From NCBI RefSeq assembly GCF_000732635.1, contig NZ_JPMD01000014.1, positions 1-64,000 on the forward strand: a DNA stretch of 64,000 nt, written 5' to 3'. The notes under the pieces were generated by a model. The model saw nothing but the letters and a program-made list of their open reading frames with translations. It was not told the origin of the DNA and ran no database searches. Each line of letters begins with the position of its first letter. Positions within the stretch are counted from its first letter, which is position 1. Position numbers and translations under genes: made by a program. Positions 55,628 through 64,000 of the stretch are shown piece after piece. Source of the DNA: Clostridium sulfidigenes. GTDB lineage: Bacteria; Bacillota; Clostridia; Clostridiales; Clostridiaceae.

Positions 55628-58600
55628 TTAAACTAATCTTATTGTTATATCTTCCTTTAACTCTTCATTTAATCGCTTTCTTAAGTTTTCTAATAATAAT
55701 TCTATGTCCTCATGATTTTTTATACTCTTTTCATCCTTAACCAATTCCCTAACACTAAGTACTTTAGCAACATTTCCTATTCCAGTTTCTAAAGTAATTT
55801 CATTTAACCACCTTAACTTTAGTTTCTCTCCAAGTTTATACATTGATAATATAACTGAAAAACTCTTTGAACATAGAGTTTTCTTAGTAAGGTTTTCGAA
55901 GCTTTCATTGATTTTACCTTCAAATTCATTATAGAAATCATAGCCCTTCAAGTTTTCTATCACTTCATCCTTACAAGCTTTAATAAATTCTATTGCTGGA
56001 GTTATATCTTTATTTAATAGATCTAACACCCTATTATTATACTTTTCTATAAGTGGTGGTAGCTGAGGAATCCTGTTATAAGGCTCTTTCATCCTTAAAA
56101 TACCATATAGTTCTTCTACTAGTCCTTCTATTTCAGAATCATATATAAATTCCTTATTTTCTTCAAAGGAATTAAGGATGTCTATAGCAGCATCAAAGAT
56201 TATTCTCTGCTCTCCCTTTTCATTTAAGTCAACTGTATTGTTTTCTTTTCTATAAAAAAATCCCTTTATATTATCAATATAATCTATATAGTCTAGGAAT
56301 TCTTCTCCTAAATCATAGACATACTTAAAAAATTCTTGGATATCATCTATATTAAGTATACTTTGAAATAACTTTTCACCTAGAAATACTATTTCTTTTC
56401 CAGGATAACCTTTATTTATTGAATAATTAAAAGTCATATCCTTAATTTTCTTAAGTTCTTCTTTGCCTAATTCTTTGAAATACTTCATTAGAAGTTCTTC
56501 ATCATTAGGTATAGAGCCTCCTCCAAAGAGTTCTTTAATTAACTCCCTAGCTGAATCTATATATTTACTAGGTACCTTTTCTCTACTAATAACTATAACC
56601 TTTTCTTCATACTCTCCCTTAACTAGATAATCTACTATATCTTTGTTATTAGAAGACACTACCTCCTTAGCATATATAATACTTATATATTGCTTTTTAA
56701 ATAGCTTCAGGAGTATACCTTGAATATCTAGCTCCTTCCAACCATAGGGGGGACTTGTAAATCTAGCTAATATGCTTTTCACAGTTAATTTAATACTTCT
56801 CATGTTACTAGTTAATATATAATTATTTACTTCCTCCAAGGCTAATTTATTTACCTCATTATCTTCTATAGTTCTTTGACGAGTATCAGCTTCCACTATA
56901 TTATATAGTTCAATACTATTATCTATAAACTCTGTAATATAGTTTATTTTGTTAAACCTTGAATCTATAAGGGCTCTTAATCCCTCATTGATTCTACTCA
57001 CCACAGCTTTTACCTTAATATTTATGAGGGAGCCACTTACATATATATCTGACCACCTTAAAGCTTCTTCTACTAAGAATTTAGCCCTTTTTAACCTTAG
57101 TTCTCTTTCCTTAGTTTTTTTAGTCTTAATATCCTCCATGTGAATAGTTGATATTAGGGTACCTTTAAGCCTTAAATATCCCTCTATTTTAAGTATATTT
57201 TCAATTTCCTCTATATAATTATCCTGGTTTGCTATATCAATTATCACATTATTTTCCCTATCAGATAATTCTTTAAGATAATTTTTATTAACCCCTTCTA
57301 CTAAATTATAATTAGCAGTTATAATCCTAATTCCTATAGGATTTTTTTTAGACCCTCTTACCTTTTCATCTATTAGCTTATTAAAACTAAAAGAATAAAT
57401 TTTAGAATAGACAAACTTAGAATTTTCATATATATGTTCAAAAACTATCTCACCTATCCTTTGAGCAATCTCTCCACTATCAATTGTCATATTTTTTATC
57501 TCTTTATTTACCTCTTGTTCCTGAATTGTTAAAAATACAAATTCATCACCATTTTTTTCAACCAGAGTTTCTCTGATAAGTTTACTTAATGACTCTTGCA
57601 CCTGCTCCTTAACTTCTTTCTTTGAGGCTTCTATATTATCTATTAAAAGAGTAGATAAGTTCTCAATATTACCCTTTATTCCCCTAGCATATTTTATAAG
57701 GAATAGTAATTTAAGGACTTTAACATCATAGCTATTTAGCTTTTCATTATTTTCAGCATAACCAATAACTATTCTAATAGAAGGGTCTAAAAAAGTTTCT
57801 ATAGTACTATAAAAAGCTGAGAATGGAACTAAGGTTCCTATGTTTTTGTCCATATACTCAACTGCCACTTGCTTATACGCTCCCAGTAAACTTCTCTCGC
57901 CTTTAGACAAACTTCTTCCAGCTACTCCATGGCTTCTTATGCCATTAAAAACATGTTGTAATAAGTTAAACTGATAAGGTACAAAGGGATAAACCTGTGC
58001 AAAATTATCCATGTCCTTATATAATTTCATGTCCACAGTATCTGTGGTGAAGGTTAAAAGATTTCTAATAAAAGATTCTCTCTCCTCATATAGACTTTGT
58101 AGCATCTCCATTGCCTGAGTTTTTTTTCTCAAAATACGTTTTTTAATTACTTCATCCACATTAGCAGAAGATAATGATAATCTTGTATTAAACCTTCCTT
58201 GAATCTTAGAAAAGTCATTGCCTTTACCTAAAGTAAACACATCTAAATCCTCTTGAGATGTAACAATAACCCAGCATCTACCTTTACATTTGCTACCTAA
58301 ATCCTCCACCACTGTCTGAAGATTTAGCATAAGCTGAGTATCTTCTCCTAAATATTGGCCAATTTCATCTATTAAAAATACCACATGATGATTATTTCCC
58401 TTTAAATCACAATACTCCCTAATCCTAGAAGAAAACTTGTCTATAGTTAAGGAATAATTTTCTTCACATTTACTATACCAGTTTCTTGCAGCATCTTCAC
58501 TCATCTTAGTAGCCTTTGATAAAGCCTCTATTAAGGCATCCTCTTCATAATAAAAATCTTCCCTACCCTGAGTCCAAGGTTTTCCTGATATATGATGAAA

Positions 58601-59158
58601 CACTTCTTTAAAATCTTCATATACCCCATCTTCAGTCATCTGTCTTTCCATATCAGCAATCCAAGGCATAGATCCACAAAAACCCTGCATTTCATTGAAA
58701 ACCCTATTAAGTACATTAACAATAGCATCCCTATGGAATTCTGAAGCCCGGTCAGACTTAGAATCTATATTAAAAAGGATAGTATCTGTAGATTGGTTCT
58801 TTATAAGCTCCATATTCCTTAGGGTAGAATCCTGTAGTTCCTTACTATAAAAATAATCTAAAGTACTTTTATTTCCTATGGTTTCATTAGATAAAACATA
58901 GGATAAAATCTTTAAAAAATGAGATTTACCGCTACCAAAAAATCCTGAAATCCATACTCCAATCCTATCAGTACTATCTAATATGCCTCTGCTGTATGCC
59001 TGAAAAAACTCATTAAAATGGCGCCCTAGCTCATCAGTAACCACGTATTCTTCAAGTTCCTGCTTTATATTCTCCTGGTCACATTGACCTACCTTAATTA
59101 CACCTTTTATATCTCTATTAATTTCTTTCTCAAATAAATCCTTTAACTTTATGTTCAT
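55628..59158 (-). CDS. brxC: BrxC-like P-loop ATPase, no BREX neighbours
   Basis: A 1176-residue protein. The N-terminus has the BrxC-type KDLFEKEINRDIKGVIKVGQ, the Walker A ISGFFGSGKSHFLKIL (Lys78) and Walker B VVFLIDEIGQYLGED (D264, E265). SQEDLDVF and RFNTRLSLSSANVDEVI follow. The rest is long and helical. BrxC is the ATPase of BREX phage-defence systems, and this size is typical. Yet its neighbours are feoB and a small membrane protein; no pglX, pglZ, brxA, brxB or brxL is present. The ATG follows AGGGGGGATCAAA. It could be a remnant, part of an outside set, or a stand-alone ATPase. Confidence 0.85.
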   Translation of the reverse strand: MNIKLKDLFEKEINRDIKGVIKVGQCDQENIKQELEEYVVTDELGRHFNEFFQAYSRGILDSTDRIGVWISGFFGSGKSHFLKILSYVLSNETIGNKSTLDYFYSKELQDSTLRNMELIKNQSTDTILFNIDSKSDRASEFHRDAIVNVLNRVFNEMQGFCGSMPWIADMERQMTEDGVYEDFKEVFHHISGKPWTQGREDFYYEEDALIEALSKATKMSEDAARNWYSKCEENYSLTIDKFSSRIREYCDLKGNNHHVVFLIDEIGQYLGEDTQLMLNLQTVVEDLGSKCKGRCWVIVTSQEDLDVFTLGKGNDFSKIQGRFNTRLSLSSANVDEVIKKRILRKKTQAMEMLQSLYEERESFIRNLLTFTTDTVDMKLYKDMDNFAQVYPFVPYQFNLLQHVFNGIRSHGVAGRSLSKGERSLLGAYKQVAVEYMDKNIGTLVPFSAFYSTIETFLDPSIRIVIGYAENNEKLNSYDVKVLKLLFLIKYARGIKGNIENLSTLLIDNIEASKKEVKEQVQESLSKLIRETLVEKNGDEFVFLTIQEQEVNKEIKNMTIDSGEIAQRIGEIVFEHIYENSKFVYSKIYSFSFNKLIDEKVRGSKKNPIGIRIITANYNLVEGVNKNYLKELSDRENNVIIDIANQDNYIEEIENILKIEGYLRLKGTLISTIHMEDIKTKKTKERELRLKRAKFLVEEALRWSDIYVSGSLINIKVKAVVSRINEGLRALIDSRFNKINYITEFIDNSIELYNIVEADTRQRTIEDNEVNKLALEEVNNYILTSNMRSIKLTVKSILARFTSPPYGWKELDIQGILLKLFKKQYISIIYAKEVVSSNNKDIVDYLVKGEYEEKVIVISREKVPSKYIDSARELIKELFGGGSIPNDEELLMKYFKELGKEELKKIKDMTFNYSINKGYPGKEIVFLGEKLFQSILNIDDIQEFFKYVYDLGEEFLDYIDYIDNIKGFFYRKENNTVDLNEKGEQRIIFDAAIDILNSFEENKEFIYDSEIEGLVEELYGILRMKEPYNRIPQLPPLIEKYNNRVLDLLNKDITPAIEFIKACKDEVIENLKGYDFYNEFEGKINESFENLTKKTLCSKSFSVILSMYKLGEKLKLRWLNEITLETGIGNVAKVLSVRELVKDEKSIKNHEDIELLLENLRKRLNEELKEDITIRLV

Positions 59159-59444
59159 TTTGATCCCCCTGGTTACTATTAACTTATTCCTATACCTAGG
59201 TTATAAATAGGCTTTTTACTTAAGCCTTATGTAAACTTGCCTTAATATTATACCATATTACAACTAGCTGTAGACATGAATATAAAGCAGATATGAATCC
59301 TATGGTTAACAATGTAATTTTAAACATTATTTACATACTATATTACATATGATTTAATATAAGTAAGAGAATATTTCCATATAACTTATGGATAAAAGAA
59401 AGGGGTATAGGTATAGTAATAAAAAATAATAAGGGGTGCATAAA

Positions 59445-60002
59445 ATGATAGAAAAGGGCTTAAATAATTTTTTTTGGGGATTCTTGTTTATATCTTTAGA
59501 CTTTAGAATTTGTGGTTTTGATATACTCCCCGATGTAATTGGATTTATACTATTTGCTATGGCCTTTAGTCAGCTTAAAGAGCATAGCCAGCATTTTTCA
59601 AAGGCTTCAACATTAAATATCTTTACCATAATACTTTCTATTTTTTCAATATACGAAGTTAAAAACAATAACAGTGGTATCACCTTTGGAATTTTAGGAC
59701 CATTTGGTATTCTTGTAGGATTAGCTTCCTTAATATTAACCTTATATGTAATATACAATTTATTCATGGGTATGAAAGAAATGCTTCACAATCATGATAA
59801 GCATGTGTTAGCTGAAGAAGCTGATAATAGATGGAATCAATATAAAGAATTAACTATTGCTACTATATTAGCTTTTATAGTAGTATTTATACCTGTAATA
59901 AATATCTTATATGTGTTAGCGATATTTATTTTTGGTATAGTTTTCTTAGTAAAAACCATGAAATATTTAAGTAGTTGTAAAGATAGCTTTATTACCTCAT
60001 AA
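59445..60002 (+). CDS. Four-helix membrane protein, unknown
   Basis: About 185 residues with four to five hydrophobic segments (about 15-40, 52-66, 82-108 and 130-165). The ATG at 59445 has AAGGGG in front; the frame also begins at a GTG nine bases upstream that overlaps this site. The start NNFFWGFLFISLDFRI and DILPDVIGFILFAM is seen in small clostridial membrane proteins, but I cannot name a family. It is divergent from the brxC-like gene, with its 277-bp intergenic region shared. Confidence 0.6.
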   Translation: MIEKGLNNFFWGFLFISLDFRICGFDILPDVIGFILFAMAFSQLKEHSQHFSKASTLNIFTIILSIFSIYEVKNNNSGITFGILGPFGILVGLASLILTLYVIYNLFMGMKEMLHNHDKHVLAEEADNRWNQYKELTIATILAFIVVFIPVINILYVLAIFIFGIVFLVKTMKYLSSCKDSFITS

Positions 60003-60096
60003 AATTTCTTAATAAAAAAGTATTTGTTAACACCTTGATATCTGTAAACAACTTATATATTTAGTCTTAAAATCATTCACTATTCTTTATAAAGTG

Positions 60097-60136
60097 TTGA
60101 GCATGTAATTTAGTATTATTGCTAGTACATGCTCAA
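60097..60136. terminator. Terminator of the P450 gene (GAGCATG type)
   Basis: Arms TTGAGCATGTA (60097-60107) and TACATGCTCAA (60126-60136). Lies between the convergent membrane-protein and P450 genes. Confidence 0.85.
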
Positions 60137-60150
60137 TATTTATTAAAATC

Positions 60151-61410
<1,260 letters not shown>

Positions 61411-61504
61411 CTACTATCTACCCCTTTCTATCCACCTATATTTCCCACACTATCTAAAAATATTCGTGAAACTAAAATTCAATAGATTTTTATTTAAAAA
61501 TTAT

Positions 61505-61545
61505 AAAGCCAATGCTTAATTAAAAATCATAAGCACTGGCTTTTT
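61505..61545. terminator. Hairpin between CPBP and P450 genes
   Basis: AAAGCCAATGCTTA and TAAGCACTGGCTTT form arms with one mismatch and T-runs on both sides. Its arms resemble the terminator at 63.15 kb. Confidence 0.85.
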
Positions 61546-61579
61546 ACTATAACTATTAGTGTACATTAAAGATAAATAT

Positions 61580-61616
61580 AAAGATATACACCTATGTAGT
61601 TTGGGTGGGTATCTTT
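61580..61616 (-). terminator. Terminator of the CPBP gene
   Basis: AAAGATA-ACACC and GGGTG-TATCTTT form arms, 9 bases after the stop on the minus strand. Confidence 0.7.
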
Positions 61617-61624
61617 ATATATTC

Positions 61625-62638
61625 CTATTTATTTATTTCTTCTGAAATATGAGTTTTCTTTCTATATTCTTTTGTAGCTAAAAATGGCAAATAAATAACA
61701 CTAAAAATCACAAGTGAAATTATGACATCTTGCCACCTAATAACAGCATTTGAACCATCTGCACCAAAGAGTAGAAAACCAAGATTATTGTTTAAATAAT
61801 GTATCATGGACACAGCCCAAATATTTTCCGTCTTAAGATATACATAGCCAAAGAAAACAGAGTAACATATACAAACTATAAGCTGAGTAACTATGCTATA
61901 AAAAGACGTATCTGGACTATAATAAAATAAATTTATTGGGAAATGCCAAAGTCCCCAAATTACTCCAAGTAAAAGTACACCCCATCTTTTACCAAACTTA
62001 TCCTGAAGTACTGGTTGTAAGAAATACCTCCATCCGTATTCTTCTCCAAAGAAAAGAAAATAAGTAAATAAAAAATTTAATGGTAAAAGCAGAAGTAATT
62101 TAAAAATAGTCGGATACTTAAGGTATGTAAAAAAATCATCAAGGGATCCACTTATAGCACAGGATATTAAATTTGCTAATAAGTAAAGTACAACAAAAAT
62201 AAGAATATAGAATAATGATTTCTTACCATTCTTTTTTATGCTAAGTCCAAATTCTGCCCTGGTTTTGCTATCTTCAACACCCAGCATAATAAGTCCCAGA
62301 AAACTTCCTGCTGTGACTAATATTCCAGCTACAATCTCTGGCTCACCATATCCAGTAAAGGTCTGTATAGAAAGTATAATTACTGATGCCATTGAGAAAA
62401 TTAAAAATACTCCAAAAAACTTTTTAGGTGCCCTGGTTCTTATTTCCTTGTTACATAAGAATGCCAACACAACTCCCATGGCTGGGTAATACATTTGTAC
62501 AAGGGGAAATGCACCTACAGCCCCTTTAGAATATGCAAAAGCCATTAAAAATCCCATTAGTGCTGTCATTCCAAAACATACTATAAAGAATATAATAACA
62601 GTACCTTTGCCACTGTGTTGCTTATCCAAATTTTCCAT
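61625..62638 (-). CDS. CPBP-family intramembrane metalloprotease
   Basis: A 337-residue membrane protein with eight or more helices. The EExxxR motif is FGEEYGWRYFLQP, the next metal-site motif GVIWGLWHFPINL, and the last IHYLNNNLG. These are the marks of the CAAX/Abi (CPBP) family. Known members process prenylated or bacteriocin-related peptides, but most bacterial ones have no known substrate. No bacteriocin gene is nearby. It is transcribed alone. Confidence 0.88.
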   Translation of the reverse strand: MENLDKQHSGKGTVIIFFIVCFGMTALMGFLMAFAYSKGAVGAFPLVQMYYPAMGVVLAFLCNKEIRTRAPKKFFGVFLIFSMASVIILSIQTFTGYGEPEIVAGILVTAGSFLGLIMLGVEDSKTRAEFGLSIKKNGKKSLFYILIFVVLYLLANLISCAISGSLDDFFTYLKYPTIFKLLLLLPLNFLFTYFLFFGEEYGWRYFLQPVLQDKFGKRWGVLLLGVIWGLWHFPINLFYYSPDTSFYSIVTQLIVCICYSVFFGYVYLKTENIWAVSMIHYLNNNLGFLLFGADGSNAVIRWQDVIISLVIFSVIYLPFLATKEYRKKTHISEEINK

Positions 62639-62949
62639 AAATACTCTCCTTATATTTATTACTGTTATACTAAGATAAGTTATATGAATATTTATGTAGT
62701 TTCATAATATAACTAAGTTTTTACCTCATATAACTAAGTTGCTAAATTAAAATATAATAAATAAAAAACATAAATATTCAACAACTTCATTATATCAAAA
62801 TTACTAAATATATACAAATCATGGTATTTGCTTTAAATTAAAATACAACATTATAGGATTAATTTACCATAAAAAAATATATTGTACATTAAACTAAAAT
62901 ATGATATTATAATCTCACACCAAGGAAATGACTAATAAATAAAAAGTTA
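62639..62949. other. A+T-rich spacer before the structured RNA
   Basis: Roughly 310 bp of very A+T-rich sequence between the CPBP start and the RNA. Apart from the promoter at 62882-62910 no signal or frame was found. Confidence 0.5.
62882..62910 (+). promoter_or_regulatory. Sigma-A promoter of the structured RNA
   Basis: TTGTAC (62882-62887) and TATTAT (62905-62910) are 17 bp apart, with the predicted start near 62917. Confidence 0.55.
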
Positions 62950-63140
62950 AATTTCTGGAATATGCGTTAAGCTCTTATTTTGAACCTACATTTAATTTTA
63001 GGGAGTTCAATATTTAAATGAGGAAATGTACCTTCTTGTGAGTCCTTTTCACGGCATTGAGGGCGATTGAGACATCTGTGAGGACACCCACCTATCGTGA
63101 GATAGGCTTCAAAATTAGAGTACCGGTATTTTGGATTTTA
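62950..63140 (+). ncRNA. ssrS: Probable 6S RNA
   Basis: The stretch has no frame but a long paired layout: CTGGAATAT with GGTATTTTGG as closing stem, then CTCTTATTTTGAACCTA (62972-62988) with TAGGCTTCAAAATTAGAG (63103-63120), one mismatch and one bulge. Further arms lie between. GAACCTACATTT and GACACCCACCT recall the clostridial RNAs annotated as 6S. A promoter lies upstream and a strong terminator follows. The exact ends are unsure; another structured RNA is possible. Confidence 0.6.
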
Positions 63141-63150
63141 TATTAAAATT

Positions 63151-63186
63151 AAAGCCAAGCTTATAGTCTTAAGCGTTGGCTTTTTG
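63151..63186 (+). terminator. Terminator of the probable 6S RNA
   Basis: AAAGCCAAGCTTA and TAAGCGTTGGCTTT arms with five T at the end. Confidence 0.85.
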
Positions 63187-63188
63187 TT

Positions 63189-63280
63189 TTAATCCGATGA
63201 CTACCAGCTCTAATACTTCCATCTTCTTCAAAATGGGAGTAAAGAGGAGTTACGTCCCTGGATAATGATTTCTACAACTT
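63189..63280 (+). repeat. Dispersed structured repeat, copy 4 (truncated)
   Basis: TTAATCCG (63189) and GGATAA (63260-63265) flank CTACCAGCTC and the inner stem ACTTCCAT/ATGGGAGT (one T.G pair). The outer CAGCTCT arm is broken (AGAGGAG), and the second stem is lost after GATTTCTAC. It lies right after the terminator of the probable 6S RNA. Confidence 0.8.
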
Positions 63281-63312
63281 TTCACTAATATAATTATAGT
63301 TACCTATAGTTA

Positions 63313-64000
63313 TTAATTTAAACTTACCCACAATTCCATAGCTTCATCACGCTTACTACTTAACTCTTCTTTTTTGCAGTATAACTTATTAAGCTTTTCA
63401 TAATCTAACTTGTCATCAGTCATGGCAACATCAATATCCTTTATTTCATTTTCAAGGCCTTCAATAATTTTTTCAACCTTAGCCTTTTCCACTTCCTTCT
63501 GTTTATCCTCATCAACCTTTTTAGGTTTCTTAACTTTTTCAGGTTTTACCACGGGCTCTTTAATTTCTTGTAGCTTAAGCTGCTCTTTTACATTTTTATA
63601 ATAATCATAATTTCCAGGATAGCTTTTAAAACCATTGTCTTCAATGGCAATTACTCTTTCACTTATTTTATTAATAAAATATCTATCGTGGGATATGAAG
63701 AATATAGTTCCTTTAAAGTCTTCTAGAGCTTCTTCAAAGTTTTCTATGGAGTCAATATCAAGATGATTAGTAGGCTCATCTAGTATCAATAAATTTACAT
63801 CTTCATATAATAGCTTACCAAGCTTTAGTCTTATTCTCTCTCCCCCAGATAAATGCTTTACTTTTTTAAATACGCTATTCCCATAAAACATGAACTTTGA
63901 TAGATATTCACGTGCTTGCCCTTCAAGTATTGAAATATCTTCTCTGAAGCACTCTAGTACAGTAAACTCCTCATTTTTAAAGGTGATTTTCTGCGGTAAA
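63313..64000 (-). CDS. ABC-F-family ATPase (C-terminal part, incomplete)
   Basis: The frame is open to the right edge. It holds the end of the second ABC domain: LSGGERIRLKLGK signature, LLILDEPTNHLDI Walker B and ISHDRYFINKIS. A charged coiled-coil tail (VKPEKVKKPKKVDEDKQKE) follows. This is the layout of soluble ABC-F proteins, which act on ribosomes and include both housekeeping (EttA/Uup-like) and antibiotic-protection members. The class cannot be told without the N-terminal part. The ATG at 63891 is internal. Confidence 0.9.
   Translation of the reverse strand, partial: LPQKITFKNEEFTVLECFREDISILEGQAREYLSKFMFYGNSVFKKVKHLSGGERIRLKLGKLLYEDVNLLILDEPTNHLDIDSIENFEEALEDFKGTIFFISHDRYFINKISERVIAIEDNGFKSYPGNYDYYKNVKEQLKLQEIKEPVVKPEKVKKPKKVDEDKQKEVEKAKVEKIIEGLENEIKDIDVAMTDDKLDYEKLNKLYCKKEELSSKRDEAMELWVSLN

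Noticed and set aside
55593-60002. A complete BREX defence island around the BrxC-like gene
   Set aside because: Both sides were read: feo genes and their terminator on one side, a small membrane protein and P450 on the other. None of the other BREX genes is present.
61580-61616. T-box leader (GGGTGG stretch) near 61.6 kb
   Set aside because: The GGGTGGG lies in a simple hairpin past the CPBP stop on the minus strand; there is no tRNA-synthetase or amino-acid gene and no T-box specifier stem.

Overview
The window looks like a chromosomal segment of a spore-forming Clostridium or close relative (Bacillota). The DNA is strongly A+T-rich, ribosome-binding sites are GGAGG-like, and TTG or GTG starts are frequent. 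The content is typically clostridial: a rotary V-type ATPase, cortex/peptidoglycan enzymes (CwlD and a broken PdaA), two MATE/MOP lipid flippases, an FeoA-FeoA-FeoB iron importer, a ferredoxin-linked [FeFe]-hydrogenase-like enzyme and a CYP152-type P450. No rRNA, tRNA, CRISPR array or prophage was seen.

Layout. 0-3 kb: the tail of an IS256-family transposase at the left edge, then a minus-strand peptidoglycan cluster (D,D-carboxypeptidase, CwlD amidase, frameshifted PdaA). 3-6 kb: a two-component system with a trailing membrane protein. 6-10 kb: a tight cluster of small-molecule-modifying enzymes, including an acetyltransferase/nucleotidyltransferase fusion that resembles bifunctional aminoglycoside-modifying enzymes. 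10.5-19.1 kb: the nine-gene V-ATPase operon, whose membrane ring subunit keeps the residues that bind Na+ in Enterococcus. 19-24 kb: a radical SAM/methyltransferase pair, a phospholipase C-like protein and a secreted beta-propeller. 24-30 kb: two converging flippases, a pseudouridine synthase, an M20 amidohydrolase and a signal peptidase. 31-46 kb: housekeeping and accessory enzymes (UvrD-like helicase, PncB, Nudix, carboxypeptidase, HAD, SprT-like, VIT-VWA, dipeptidase, WG-repeat, PPi-type phosphofructokinase). 46-55.6 kb: NagB, an orphan prepilin, a TPR protein, MsrA, the hydrogenase-like enzyme, and the iron locus with a divergent DtxR-type regulator and visible operator-like palindromes. 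55.6-59.2 kb: a large solitary BrxC-like ATPase. 59-64 kb: a membrane protein, the P450, a CPBP protease, a probable 6S RNA and the end of an ABC-F gene.

The main non-gene structure is a dispersed, orientation-defined repeat of about 110-130 bp: four clear copies at 23.96, 33.13, 50.70 and 63.19 kb and one degraded copy at 42.4 kb. It folds into nested stems, and changes between copies mostly keep the pairing, often as G.U pairs on one strand only, which suggests selection on an RNA. One copy lies inside a 271-bp element with terminal inverted repeats that ends directly against the ribosome-binding site of a flippase gene. The other standout is the BrxC-like ATPase, which has no other BREX gene near it.

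All assignments come from reading the sequence and from recalled family motifs. No alignment, profile search or folding program was run.
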